DNA of 64,000 nt, from assembly GCA_037783415.1 (NCBI GenBank), contig JAZGTN010000117.1, forward strand, positions 310,001 through 374,000, given 5' to 3'. The notes under the pieces were generated by a model. The model did not search any database. It was not told the DNA's origin and worked only from the letters and a program-made list of their open reading frames with translations. Shown in pieces: positions 12,101 to 27,100 of the stretch (positions are counted from its first letter, which is position 1; each line of letters opens with the position of its first letter). The position numbers and the translations under genes were made by a program. This stretch comes from Leptasterias polaris (taxonomy: Eukaryota; Echinodermata; Asteroidea; Forcipulatida; Asteriidae).

Positions 12101-15100
12101 CACCTAAAACTTTCTACAATATCTATTAAAATCATGGTATTCTGTGAGTAAATGCGCTGTGAAAAATCCTGAAAGCAAGTACGATCGCCATTATTATGTA
12201 CATTGTGTGTGAAATACATTGTACATAAAGGATGATACATCAACTTACAGAACAACTACTTGTTGTGTGTTGCGTGCATTGTTGGGTATTGGGCTTCCGA
12301 CCTTTGAACCTTTGGAGGTGGGAAAACAAAATATTTTCACAGGGGACCCTTTTTTTTTGTTAACCATCCTGATATTTAACCATTCTTATGCACTACATGT
12401 ATATAAAAACTAGTTATTATTATTATTTATTATATTGAGATTGCGCTTTATCTACGGCTGTTTGATCAATTCAATCACATGTGTGAAACTCAGAATACAA
12501 CTTGCCAAACTTCTGGGGCAGTTTGGGGCAGTCGGAGAAGAAACAGACGGCAGTTTCGGGCAATTTGAGGACTAATGGGCAAAACTAATATTTTTGATAT
12601 TACATTTAACTTTATATGACATTTTCCTACATATCCAGACAATTGCAAATAAAAGTCAAGTCTACCTTCTTAGATGAACCTTCAGAGAAACTCCTTGCCA
12701 TTGCTGGAGCCATCTTGACGACAATAACAATAACAACAAAGTCAACAGACACACAAGTTTACAGCAACAACAGCAGCAATACAATAAAGTCCACAGACAC
12801 ACAAGTTTACAGCAACAACAGCGACAGTGTTGTGCACTTATTGTTCAACTCCCAGAGTAAGCCAAACGTCTTCTGGGACAGAGGCATACAATAATCTTCA
12901 CGTGGCTGGCTTAGGTAACCACTTAGTAATTAGCAGTGCCTGGAATAGAACAACTCCAAAACACCCCAGGGACTATACACTGGAGGAAGTGGCATTTCCA
13001 CTTTTACTGCTACATGTACCTTACATGGACCCAGGGATGGGGGAGTTTTTGGAGGGACAATATAAACTAATTGAGAAAGGGAAGTATAAAATGATTAGGT
13101 GCAAGTTTTAACATGTTTGCTACATGTAGGTACAGGGCAGTACTTTCGGGAGTATACAGCCCTGGGTTGCCATGGCACTCCAAAGGCGTTTTTTCAACAC
13201 AATATCAACCTACATGTATACCCTTGCAGGTACCCATTTATACCCCTGGATGAAGAGAAGAAATTAAAGTAAAGCATGGACACAACTGTCATGACTGGGG
13301 ATCGAACCCACACCCTGATGACTTAACCACCAGATTTTGAGTCTGGTGGCCATGACCACTACACTACACACCATACTAAAAATAATAGGGACTCTGTGGT
13401 AACAACATAGGATATTATCAACTTCAAAAGTTCTGAGTAAAACTCCACTTGCTTCAAGGATATAATTTATTTGAGGCTGAAACCTTGATTTCCATGGAAA
13501 TACCACACACCCTACAAGTTTAAAAACTGTCGTACCAAGTTACAAGTACAGTACGGAGCTGCCCAAGCACAAAATACATTGTAAACTTGCCTACCAGAGT
13601 TCGGTTACCAGCCAATATACTTTGTCACATGTACTACTTCTGACTGGTCCCCTGCTTATTTGTACTTAGCAGGAAATTGTTGAGCAATATTTTAAGTAGC
13701 TCCATTAAATTGGGCCCAGATGGCAGTGAGACAGTATGAATAAATCCAGTATAGACCTTTCCATTGTTGATAAACAAAGTGCGCCGGTTGGCATGGACGG
13801 CCGAATGTTAGCAAAACATTCAATCGTGTTAAAAAATGTTGTGACAAAATTCAACATTTTCTGTAAAGATTCATGAACTGAAATACCTTCCATGATTGGT
13901 TGAATTAATTCCAACAAATTCAACACTATTTTTGAATATTTGTGTGACATTGCTACAAACTATGGCTATCCGTGTTTTTGATTTGCAGTTATGGCTTTCC
14001 ATAGATTTCCAACCTCGGTTGGCAAAAACTCCGGCTGTAACGTTGCGATAGAAAGGTCTATAACCAGGAAGGTACAACTTTTAAAAATAACAAATAAATT
14101 AATCATAAATAATAATAACTAATACTAAAAATGAACATCACTTTGATACACCCCCTAAATCAACTCGACTAAAAATTCCATCAAGTTTAGTTAATCACAG
14201 CCTTCCTGGAGTTTGGTCTTATTGCAAACCACTTTCCACAATCTCCGAACAAAACAGCCTCCCAAAAATACTCTGGTGTTACCACAAAATCCTCTGAAAT
14301 TAATAACATCCTGAGGAAAACGACCATGGTTTACATACAAAGTTGTAAAACGGGCAGCCTGTACCTTGTGATAGTCTGACATGGCTCCATTATGCAGGAA
14401 GTTTCAATTAGTGCAGTTATGTGTAGGAGGGGAGTTTTGATATGACGGATGTAAAGAGGTTGAAGGGTGTACAGAGGGAGGGGTTGAGAGCCTCCCTGGT
14501 AAGGAGGTTTGCACCTCAAGGGACTGTGATTTTATGGTGTGTATTCATATATTTTATTGGATTAGAGCCTCAGTAAGAGGTGGTTCCAGTGGGAGGAGGT
14601 TAAAGCTTAATGAGAGGGGTTAAGAATAATAGGAGGGGGTCCAGCCTTAGTGGGTGGGGGTTAGCATCAAAAGAAGGGGTCCAGCATTAGTGAAAGCGGG
14701 TTTAAGCCTCGATAAGGGGGGGGGGGGGGGGGGGGGGGTCCAGCCTCAGTGGGTAGGAGGGGTTTTAGCCTCAATAGGAGAGGGTCCATCCTTAGTGGGT
14801 GGGGATTAGCATCAAAAGGAGGGGGTCCAGCCTCAGTGGGAGGTGTTTCCAGCCTTACATGGATGGGAACTCCAGCCTTAACGGGAGGGAGTTTTAGCCT
14901 CCATGCAAGTGGTTCCAGCCTCAATGGGAGGTGGTTCCAGCTTGATTGGGAAGGGGATCTACATGTAGCCTCAATAAGGAGAGGGTTCCAGCCTCCTGCC
15001 CCTCCCCACCCCTGGTAACGCCACTGCGTATGAGCTATCATGCTGCCAACCTTAATATTATGTTGAGACAAAACAGTAGAAATGCAAAATGTGAGAAATA

Positions 15101-18100
15101 ACAATTGAAATAAAAAAATTATATTATATACACAAAAACAAACAAACAAACAAACACTCACCTGTGATTTAGATCCCTCTCTAAGAAAAAAGCCTGATTT
15201 GGCCTCTGCCCGGTCCCCATCATCGTCATCATCTGATGCAACGCTGTCGTACACCGGTTCATTATCGTCCAAGAAAACGTTAATATTATTGAGGGGGGGC
15301 TTCTCATGGAGAGGTGGAGGGGGGGCTCGGTGGATTTCCACGGTTTCTAGAAAAGCCAAAACATAAAGAAGGGCTTGAGTGGTTTTGGGTAGTGCACTAT
15401 GGTGTGTCTTGGCCGGGAGGTCAATTGCACTGAACTCAAAGCTCTGGTGTTTCTGATCAGCAGAGTGTGGGTTCGAGTCCCATCTTATGACACTTGTGTT
15501 CTTAAGCAACACACTTAATCGTTATTGCTTCTTTCTTCGGATGGTACGTAAAGTTGTAGGTCCCGTGTGTTGTGTAATGCACCTAAAAGAATACTTGGGA
15601 TTTGCCCCGGTGTTTCAGGCAGTGGCTGCAGAGTGTGCCCCAGCACCTTGCAATCCCTTATGAGGTGCTCCATAAAGGGTCTCATAATAACAAATTTACA
15701 TAACTTTTCTTACAACAATAAAAGCGCTTTGAGATGCCCGTAGAAAAAGCTCTATATAAAATCTAGTTATCATGTTAATGAGTCACACCTGCAGTGTTCT
15801 TTACCTTTATCAATAGAGGGCCGCGTCAGTGAGAGGGTACCCTGTTGTCGTCTCTTTGCCTCTTTAAGAATGTCGATGATCAGTGTAGCAAACTCTCTTG
15901 CGCTGAATCGAGCCAATTTCTGGCGACCCTGGATTGATTGAATAGAGATAATGCAATTTTACCATTTCTGGAACTGCACCATTTCAACTTCATAAGAAAG
16001 GTTCAGAGCATTGTTTTTTAACATTTCTTCCCTTGGTAACACTTTAACCATAAATGCTTCTCGTCAACCAGGAGTAAATGATACATGTGAGGGTATAGAT
16101 TGTTGATAAGAATGATTCGCAACCTCTGATCACATTTGGCTACTGGTGCTGCTTACTCCAAAGGAGCTTAGAGGGTTTCAGAAATGCTTAGGGGCCTATA
16201 ACAGGGGTAAAAATATTGTAAGAGGGGGTCTACTTGGTTTGAAAAAGTACACAATTGTTAAACGTCATTATTATTATTACTATTAAAATTATTATTATTT
16301 AATACATACCTGGTTTCTTGTGGAGGACAGTTCTGGGTTCAGTGGCAGGAACGGAACCGTTTTATCAGCGCCAATAAAGTTGGGTTTCTGTAAGGATGAC
16401 CAAACTGTTGAATAAAAAAAGACAAAAAGAAAATGGCCATTGAATATTCAACAAAATTAATATACAAACAAGGTTTTAAAGAACTCGAATTTGAGGGGAA
16501 CCTAGAAGACGCAGGGCATCTAGTTCAAAAGTTTACTGGACTAGAATCAAAATGAGAAATCATTTAAAGGTTTATCATATAAACTGTTTTTATTTGAACA
16601 AGCACTAAGAGAAGAATGATCTCATTTGTCTTAGTGTTACACTGCAACATATTAAGTGCATTCTCCATAACTCCAGTCTACTCTGTGAGGTTTTACAGAA
16701 CGAAATTTTACTGAAGAAAAATGAAAATGGGCTTGTAAAATTGGCCATTGAATGCAAGCGTGCTTCATGCTCGAGTGGTCAAACAATTTGGTCATCAGCG
16801 GTTGATTATGTCAGAACAATTTCATAACATAAGGTTTTACAGGTCTCAACATTCATAAATTATGCAATGTTTGTAAAGTTTGTTGTCACCAGCATTATTT
16901 TATTGCTCTCAAACTAACAAAATCTGCAAAACAATACTACCAATGCGGGCTGAGCAAACAGACACTAAATTTACTTTGACTGCACAAACTGATGATGCGT
17001 GGTCAACTTCAACCATCTTATGTGTGTGTTGCTCAAACTTACACATTGCCTACCCGTTACATCTGTACAACAACTGCATGCTTTCTGCAAACTTGTGCAT
17101 GTTCAAGAGTAGTGCACAAGTACTACAAAGTTGCACTGTGAAATGAAAAATCCCACACTTGGCCTTGGTGCCCTTTCAAAAGTTTCTAATAGACTTTAAG
17201 ATTTTTCAATGGAAGTGCCCTTTGCAAAATGAAAATGGCCTTGCCCTCTCAAATATGAAATTCCAGGCCTACCACACCTTGGAGTGTTCCACAGAACAGG
17301 GCTATATAGAACTGGCCTGCTATGCTAACACAATGTTTTTTTCAGAGGCCCTGGAACTATGTAGACAATCTGTTGCTATACTTAGTAGAAGGGGAAACAA
17401 AATTCTAACTCTCACACATGCCCTTCAAAATTTCACAATCTGCTGTGGAACTGTGTGGAAGTGCATTACATTGATACAGCAACACCATTCTTCAAAATTA
17501 GACAAATAGACAACTTTATGAATTTGGTTTTTGAACAAAGTGAACTGATTATGGGCCGGTGAGACATGAATAAACTTTGATGCCACAATTTTTGTCTCTG
17601 CATCCGTCCCCCCTTCCCATGGTTCTATTGTTTCTAAACTAAGCTATCAGTGTGGTTGACTTACTCGAGTCTAGTTCTCGTCTGTCAACTTCATCATACA
17701 CATCCATCGCTAACTCCTCAAACAGATGATTGCTGAGCTGAAAGTGAGACAAGAAATATCAATATCATCCAATGTGATTTTGAATGATAAACACACTAAG
17801 CCAACTTGCATATTGTTTGGTGAATTCATCTACACCATACACAGTCAACCCTCCTACTATTCAACCATTAAATATCTTCCTCATGGTTTTGAATTTCTAC
17901 CAAAGAGTCCTACCATATTGTCAACAATCTGGTACATTTTTCTTTGTTCGAACAAAAATTATTTAAATACATTCAGTCAATTTCTCTTGTGGTTTATTAC
18001 ATGATATTTGAAATAAAAAGTTGCATCCCTTTAGGGTGATCCCTCTCCTGCCACTTCCCAGGTTGTATCGTAAACTTGGGTGTGATCCCAGGCTATAGGG

Positions 18101-21100
18101 AGAAGGAATTCTTTGTATGTGGAAAAAAACAAAACAGATGATTTCTCTGCACCAGGCCGACTTAAAAAGTCTGAATTCAGATAAAAGTCTAAAATTTCTC
18201 ATCCCTGTTGGTCAAAATAGAAGTGTTGATACATGTACTTCATTTGTGATCATTTTCTGGACATCACCAGGTGCCAATCATAAAGGTAAGTTTGTTTGAA
18301 CAAGCCCTCCCCTGCCTTCCTCTACCCCTTCTGCCTCTCTGAATCTTCAATCTATGTGTAAATGTTCAACTTACAGCTTGGAGTTTCTTCCTGGCCATTT
18401 CAGCTGCTTCGGATCGATCCAGCGAGCTATCAGCCATCTCTGGGATCAGGAAATGTTGGCCTCCAAGGTGGTCTGAAAGATAAAATCAACCACTCAACTT
18501 TGATGCTGATCTGATAACTATGGGGAAAGAGTGGACCAGGCAACCACAAGGCTGGGGCTAGGGTTTGGCTTGAGGCTGGGACCAAGGGAGGGGCTGAGAC
18601 TGGGGCCGGGCTCCGGCTTGAGGCTGGGGTTTTGGCTTGAGGCTGGGGTTTGGCTTGAGGCTTGGCTTGAGGCTGGGGTCTGGCTTGAGGCTGGGGTTTG
18701 GCTTGGGCTGGTGTCTGGCTTGAGCTGGGACCAAGGGTGGGGCTTGGGCTGGGTTTTTAGTGAAAAGCCTTTGAAGAGTGCTTGTATTTGGGACCAAAAT
18801 CAAGACATTCTGTAAATTGAATATCAATCAATACCTGGTCTTTTACTGCATACAAAAAAAGTCAGCCTGTCAGTGAGCTCATACTGACACTGGACAAGAC
18901 GCTCTGCTAGCTCAAGATGGCCTTCCTCTCTGTGGTAAAAAACATAAATCATAATCATTAACCTTCCTATTGTCTGATCATTCAATATCATCCCATGGTT
19001 TTGAAAGATAGATGCAGTACACCACCCTGCAAGAAAGTATGAGATAAAATTGTGAACGCATATGCTGTACACATATACATGTAGTTGAAAACCCTTGTGG
19101 GCAAAGGGGTTAGCATTCTACATGTTTATTTTCTTCAGAAAAATTGAACCAATTGTGTGAAACGAACATGGGGTGATGGTTAGCATACTACATGTATACA
19201 TGTGTTCATTTTCCCAATAGCATGTCGTGACCGAGCATTTTAGTGCATCAAATTCAAGTTCTGGTGGTTAGGTCATCAGGGTGTGGGTTCGAATCCCGGT
19301 CATGACACTTGTGTCTTTGAGCAACATGCTTTACTAATAGCTTCTCCTCACCCAGGGGTATAAATGGGTACCTGACAGTAGTTGATATTGTGTTTGAAAA
19401 AGCATTTGAAGCGCCATGGCAGCCCAGGGCTGTATACTCCCCAGGGAGCTGAGAAAGATTACAGGAATGTTATTGGCCAAATGACCTTGACACTGATGTA
19501 AAGCACATTGATATGTTATTGTAAAATGCACTACATAAGAACTACATATAGTTATTATAATTTCATTTTATCACTGCATGCAAAAGAAAGATCACATTTC
19601 GCCCAAAATATGAGCTCTGTAAAACCTTGTTTTTATATGAATTCTGCTGTCTATAATAATAATAATTATCATAGCGTTTTTTATCATACCCCTAGGGGCG
19701 AAACAAAGCACTCAGTATTTTTCCTGCAAGGTATGTGGAGCTACGTTTTTATAGTATGAGACCTTTTTCTTATAGCACCATGTAATGGTTTACAAGGTGC
19801 TGTGGCGCAATATGCTGCCAATCAAACCAGGAACACCGGGGCGAACCCCTTCTCTTTACGAAGTACACTGGGTTCTTTTACGTGCATTACACAACACACG
19901 GGACCAACAGCTTTACATCCCATCTGAAGGACACAAGTGTCACGACTAGGACTCGAACCCACACCCTGCTGATCGAAAACACCAGAGCCTGAGTCCGGTG
20001 TTCTTATCCGCTCAGCCACGACACGCCACAAGCTCTATTCTTAAGCTCTTTTCTATGGAGGGGTCAAAGTTCCTCAAGAGTTTCCTGGTGTTTAAAATCC
20101 TTGAATTAGACACTGACATATTAAGAGCAATCAACAAACGTTGATGCTCTCTAGACATACTCCCAATTTGGTGAGGATGGCCACACCCCGCTGCCATTCT
20201 CTTTGGTACTGTACTCACTTCGCTAAATCAGCCGGGGTCTGTCCATTGTTGTCCATGGCCCCTGGATCAGCACCATAAGCCATAAGCAGCTCAGACTGTA
20301 AGCACTGCCCAGCGTTGCTTGCAACATGTAACGGTGTGTTCCCTTTATCCTACCACGAAAAAATGTAAAGGTAAGAGTCAAATATTGTCGGGTCAGTGCA
20401 ACAAGGTCGTATCTCCTATACTTGGTGAAACTGATTAAGATACAAATGGTGCTTTATTTTTGTCTGAATAAACTGTTTTTAAAAAGTTTCAATTTTGTCC
20501 ACAAAAGTAATTAAAATGATACAGGTCATTAACAATAAAATCGTCATAATTCGTTAACGTGTTCCGAGCAACAAAGTCGTATCTCAGACATATGACCTTG
20601 TTGCACTGAGAGTTACGACGTTTTCCCCATAGATTGCACACGATGCAGGTTTGTGCAATAACAAGGCCGTATCTTCAAGATACAACCTTTTGACCAGTCT
20701 AAAACCGCATTCAGTCTCCGTGCAACAGGGTCAATGTTTGTAAACCAAAGAAAATTCTGCAACTCACCACATGGTAGAAGTTTGCCTGAGCACCGAGGGA
20801 CAGTAGCCTTAAACAAGTCTCAAGATTACCTGTTCTTACACTGGAGTGAAGTTGCTGAAATGAAGGAAAGAAAAGTCAATAATTTCTTTTATGCTGGTGG
20901 TTTAAGTCATCAAGTGTGGGTTCGAATCCTGGTCATGACACTTGTGTCCTTGCACAAGACACTTCAATATATTTACTTCTCTTCACCCGGGAGTACATGT
21001 ATAATGGGTTACTGTGAAAGCAGAGATGGTTCTTGTGACTGTTTTTAGCTTGGTGTGCTACATACTCTGCAGCAAAGGCTGTATACTCCCCAGGGAGCTG

Positions 21101-24100
21101 AGATGGTTTAAGACATAGATATCATTATTAATAAATGATGGATCTCTGGAGGATTGGTTCTGGTATGAGCTTTACAATCAGATTGAAAACTAACAAAACC
21201 CATTTTGATACAATTGTATTTACCATTTCTGCAATTGGTACTTTAATAGGGAGACAGGTTTACCGTCTACCAGCTAAGGCAGTCCTTCATTTTAAGAAAT
21301 ACAAGTAGAGCTTAAGGTTCTTTTTCAAATGATTGCTTGGGCTTGGGCTTAGGCTCTTGTCAATTATTTAGAAAACGAACACACTCCTTACGGGGCTTTG
21401 AATAGTCAGACGAAGCCCAATCCCAAGCCATGGTTTTGGAAAGGGCCATAAACTGCTCTCCTTAAATTATTAGAGAGAGCTGTTTGACTCCTCAGAATAA
21501 AACTTCACACATTAGTCTAAAAAGTGAGATTAAAACACAATTTTATCTTATGGTGTATGTTTATTTAAATCTAGATTACCTCTGACATGTTTGATGAATC
21601 ATGTGTGTACCCGATTGCAGGATAGCATTGGCGGATTGCCATTTCTGTTTACATGATTAAATTAACACCACATCGGTAATTCATTTCCTGATGTGAACAA
21701 TTTTTTTTCTTCCCCTCAATATCTTAGAATCCATTATTTTGGGGACTCTTCGGGCAAGATTAAAAAGAGAGACAGGTTTACGGTCTACCAGCTAAGATGC
21801 AGTCTACTTACTTTGCTAAGGTCTTTGACATTGGAACCGTCTTCATCCTTCAGTCGATGCACAAAGTCCAGTCTCTGGTACTTGGCGCGAATGAACTCTG
21901 ATTTGGAAGGGCTAGAGAGCAAAACAAATCAACATCTCTTAATTTGGAACAAATCTTGCTCACTTAGTTAATTGCATTACAATATAGGTTTTCCTGCTCA
22001 TTTTTGGCTATAAAAACAGCCTACATGTACATGCATTTGACTTTCATTTGCATTAATGTGATTTTGCCTCTTCATTTGAAACATTCTTCAACTTCACTTT
22101 GAAGTATGCAAATTTATATAGCATTACATTCAGTTAAACTTTAAGGCTTTCTTCTGAGTCAGGTGAAAATGGCATTCAATTTAGCAGAGTAGGCTCAACA
22201 AGAGATTTCTGCGAAAAGCTGCTGCGAATTTGAATGCTGTTTGAGTAGAGTGTTAAATTGAATGGTTATCTTTTATAATCCCACAATGCAAAAGGAAAAG
22301 TGCTTACACATTAAGTGAAACTGAATGACTGTTTTGAGGAGCGAAAGAATTTTTCACACGAAAGAATTGGCTGCTTATTTGTCAAAAATGATAGAGAAAA
22401 CCTACATGTATACTTAAACGAGCATTGAATATGAAAATCTGCAACCAAAGGATTACTTGATTACTTTGTCATTAACTTTTGTTGGATGAAACCGAGTTTA
22501 TTTTTGTTAAAGCTCACATTCTTGCAAAATAATTCTTGAGAAAGCCATTAACAGGTTTGCTTTAAGATTCTGAAAGGAAGAACATAAGTTCTGCAAGTTA
22601 GTAATACTTGTAAAAATTTTACATGGCAAAGATTCCCTATAAAACATGTGTAAAATATGAAAAATATTATCAATTTTGGACAAGCATTCCCCCCCATATC
22701 TTTCTTTTTCCTTCTCTCTTCTTTCAACTGAAAATACATCTTTGCTGTACCCTCAACAACAATTAAAATAAATCAGCAATTTTTCCAAAATTTGTCTGTA
22801 CTCATATTGTTTTCAAGATGCATCACCAGATTCTTGCCAAATCAATGGTCACAAATTTATATAAATATTAGATAGCTATTTTTCTTTAGTCGATCTACAT
22901 GTAAAGTTACAAACTCACTTGAGATGCTGAACAAACAAAAACTGTCAATGTTTAGTAATGGTTAGTTAAAAGATCTACACAAATTAGTTACTGTAGGGAT
23001 CTGACGTTATCTCTAGTTACCAGAACATTGTACAAAACAATTTGCATGCTACATTTCTGTCTTGCATTGAGTGTGTCATATGCAAAACTGTTTTCCATTT
23101 TTGCACTTTAAAAAAAGCATCATCTGTCCAAAAACCTTCGGAGAGAATAAAATCTAAACTTGATGGTCTTTCAGCGAACAAAGTGACCTGATCCTTAGAG
23201 GGTTGGAAGAAATAGTCAGAAGTATTCTGGTGTTGCTGTATTCATTGAAAATTCTTGGAAATGGTAGGATTAGGGTGGGATTTTACCAGGTCAAAAAATA
23301 CAAATCATGTAAATTAGTACAGGGGAAATACACAATTAGGGAAGGGGGGGTTATTGGGGGGATAGTAATCCACATGGCAATATGGTGGGCGGGTGGGCCT
23401 GTCACACTGCGATAAACATGTTGCCATAGCAATTAATTGTAAACTTCAAAACAATTTTCCTTGGTCCGCAGATCTCTGACCCTGAAAGGCATAATAAGGG
23501 ACAGAGTCACAAATTCTACATTGGTCTCTATAATTTTAAAATAAGACATTGTAACAATGGCATTTCCACCTTAAAGCAATCCTATAAATATATCTTTCAA
23601 AGAGCTAGTTTAAGGGAACAGTCTCATAGAGAAGTAGATCAAAGAGCAGGATTTATTTATATCTGTAGAAAATATCAGCTATTTTTGTGAAAAAAATGTA
23701 TGAATTCAGATAAAGTGTGAAATTTCTCATCCAAGAAGCATGCAAGTCAGAAGTTTTACTTTAAAGGCACTGAACACGTTTGGTAATTGTCAAAGACCAG
23801 TATTCTCACTTGGTGTATCCAAACATATGCACAAGCCTGTGAAAATTTGGGCTCAATTGGTCATTGAAGTTGCAAGAAAATGATGAAAGAAAAAACACCC
23901 TTGTTGTACAAATTAGTGTGCTTTCAGATAGGAATAAAAGGCTTCTGGCCAGAAGTCTTATTATTTGAGTGAGAAATTACCTCTTTCTCAAAAACTACGT
24001 TACTTCAGAGGGAGTCGTTTCTCACAATGTTTTATACTATCAACCGCTCTCCATTGCTCATCACCAAGTAAGTTTTTATGCTAATATATATTTTGAGTAA

Positions 24101-27100
24101 TTACCAAACGTGTACAGTGCCTTTAACACTAAACAGAATTTTCATTCAGTGTTAATTTCAGGGTATAAAGCTCTGCATGAACATACAATGTAAGAAAGCA
24201 GGGTTTGCCCTTAACGTTGTGGTGACTAGCCAGCAGCACCACTTAACTTGGTCTTTTACTAGTCCGATACTATTTCAAGGAATAATTTAGTTGTTTCTGT
24301 TTTTCTTTTGTTTGTTTTTTTGGTTTACTGCGCCTTGAACACCCAGCAGGGTGGATATGTGCGCATAACAAGTCTTTATTATTATTATTATTATTATTAT
24401 AATAATAATAATAGTGGCTTCTTATATAGCGCTCATATTCGTCACTCAGTGACGCTCAAGGCGCTTCAACAGTCAGTATTTTCCTGCAAGGTATATTTGT
24501 AGAGCTACTTTTTGAATTTTGAGACCTATTTCTTTACATAGCACCATGTAATGGTTTACAAGGTGCTGTGGTGCAATATGCAGCCAATCAAACCAGGAAC
24601 ACCGGGGCAAACCCCTTCTCTTTTCGATAAGTGCACTGGGTTCTTTTACGTGCATTACACAACACACGGGACCAACGGCTTTACGTCCCATCCGAAGGAC
24701 GAAGCAATAATGGTTAAGTGTCTTGCTTAATAAGGACACAAGTGTCACGACCGGGACTCGAACCCACACTCTGCTGAACAGAAACACCAGAGCTTGAGTC
24801 CGGTGCTCTTATCCGCTCGGCCACGACACTTACCAAAGTAAATACGGATGCTTTTCAACACTGAACTAGCCAGCTGGAACACTTGGAAAGTATTGTGACT
24901 GGTCCTCAGGTGTTTTAATTACCATTTAGCCAGTGGACCACTGTTAAGGGAGAACACTGGAAAGATTACGCCAAGTAAAGAAGTTGGTTAGCATCCTTGA
25001 ACTTCTTTAAATATAAGCCTGACCTAAGTTTTCATTTCAGAAAATAGAATTAGCTCTTGCAAAATGCTTACCAACCAAGATGACCTATACATGTAGTATA
25101 CATGTACATGTATCAATATGGTTAATAGTCTCCATTGTGCAACCAGGTTCATGTACTTCCTGCGAATTCGAAGCGAATTTTGACGTCACAAATTCACAAG
25201 AGTTGCTTCGCACGAAGCATTTGCAGGAAGTACATTGTACATGTATGACCTAGGCTTGACCCTGGCAGAGTCTTATAATTTATTACTCATTTTACAGTCA
25301 GTTTTGGTATACACATGTAGTTCATTTGGTAGATAGGAAACAATCAAACAGAAATCCTACATTATGTGGTGGCCGAATTTAGACAAATTGCGATACATCT
25401 TACAATAAAATGGTTTGATTCAGAATTTTTTTCAAATAATTCAAACCCATAATTAGCCTAAGTTTTAAACCAAAAACATGAAGCACTGAACATACACAAA
25501 AACTCTCAACATACTGTACATACACATGTACATGTACATACCATGATCATTTCCCTTCAAAATTACAGCTAACGGCTTTTTAAAATTGTTTAAAGTTTAA
25601 AGTTTGTTCTAAGAAGATGCAATGAGAATAATTTTCCAATACACCCTGAAACTTCTGAAAGTGACAGGGATTAATAAATGGAGGCCACAGAGGCCATGAC
25701 AGTTGTTACCCAGTACATGTAGGAGCTGCTAAAAACACAAAAATTGGCTAAGCACAACAAAATTATGCTTAACAGAATAAGGTTACCAGCCAAAATACCA
25801 TTCAACATGTGCCATCTGTTACTGGTATCCTGCTCATATTTGCTTGGCAGTTAAATTGTTAAGCAATATTTACTGCTTTGGTAGCTCTATGAAATTGGGC
25901 CCTGGTCTTAGTGCCCCTTCAAAAGTTTCCAATAGACTTCAATGGAAGTGCCATTTGCAAAATGATGGTCTTGTCTCTCAAAGATAAACTAGGCCTGAAA
26001 TTATTTCTAATCCATAGAAAGGGGACCGAGGTCTACTCTTGAATGATGAATATCACCATTCTTCCTTCAATATATTTTTTTTAAAATAAATCACTGTTGA
26101 GAAAGTGATTCAGAAAAGCATTAGATGTTTATGTAAATAATTATGCAAAAAATGATAAAATCATAAAACAAAACTTAGCGAGAAGTTAAAATAGGAATAA
26201 GATACATGTACATACATGTAAGTTAATAGGTCATTTGAAGTAAAATGTTTAAAAGTCCAACATACATGTACTCCCCTCTGCCCAACTCCAAGCTTCTTTT
26301 TGCCAAACCCCAATGTACACATTTGTCAATCTGCTAAATCAACGATTGTCTTGGTTCTTTGTGAATAGAAATAAATTTGATCTTAAACGTGTTTATATTT
26401 TGTATCCATGAATAATAAAAAAAAAATTTTTTTTTTTTTTTTTTTAATGATATATTATGAAGACAAATTTGTGTTATATATGTACATATGACAAAGAAAA
26501 CAAAGTTATCAAAATAAAAGCAGCATGCAAATATTGAAAATATTACAAAAGTACAATTGAAAACAAGTAGCTATAAATAACTGTAAAAGAATGGTGACGA
26601 GGTCTTAAACAGCCGTTTAAAACCAGCAGGGTTGTGGCCATGTGATAAAGGACCCAGCCAAATTCAAGGTTTTTTTATTGCTCAGTCTACGACCCTGAGG
26701 GGCTTTAACTGGCTGTGTAAGACTGAGTCACTACTCTTTTATTCCCATTCATAAATACCCTTTTTGTTAAAAAGCATAAAAATAAAGGAACAACTTTTTG
26801 GAATGTCTATTTGTAAAATTGTTCAAATCCTGTCCACAGGATTTTTCGCAGAGGGTCAAATTGCACGCATTTGTGCGTTATTCGAGTGCCATACACGTAT
26901 GTGTTGATTGCATTACGCATTTTTAGCGCCCACGTAATATAACTTAACGTAATAGTAAGCTTGTGTGTCAGTACGCATGTGGCTATGGACGCTGAACGCG
27001 CTTTACCCAACCGGTATTAAAGGCACTGAACACGTTTGGTAATTACTCAAAATATATATTAGCATAAAAACTTGGTAACCAGCAACGGAGAGCTGTTGAT

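Noticed and set aside
14667..15512. 281-codon open frame on the minus strand
   Set aside because: It is GIT exon 12 read through both splice sites into SINE sequence on one side and a minisatellite on the other; the Pro-rich C-terminal part is a repeat artefact.
16388..16389. Alternative acceptor TTACAG for GIT exon 10
   Set aside because: It would break the reading frame with exon 9; the acceptor at 16405 keeps phase and recovers the conserved Trp.
24473..24829. tRNA gene on the minus strand
   Set aside because: A and B boxes are present, but the sequence continues into a repeated body and tail and lacks a paired acceptor stem; it is a SINE head. The same applies at 13368, 15402, 19222, 20024 and 7924.
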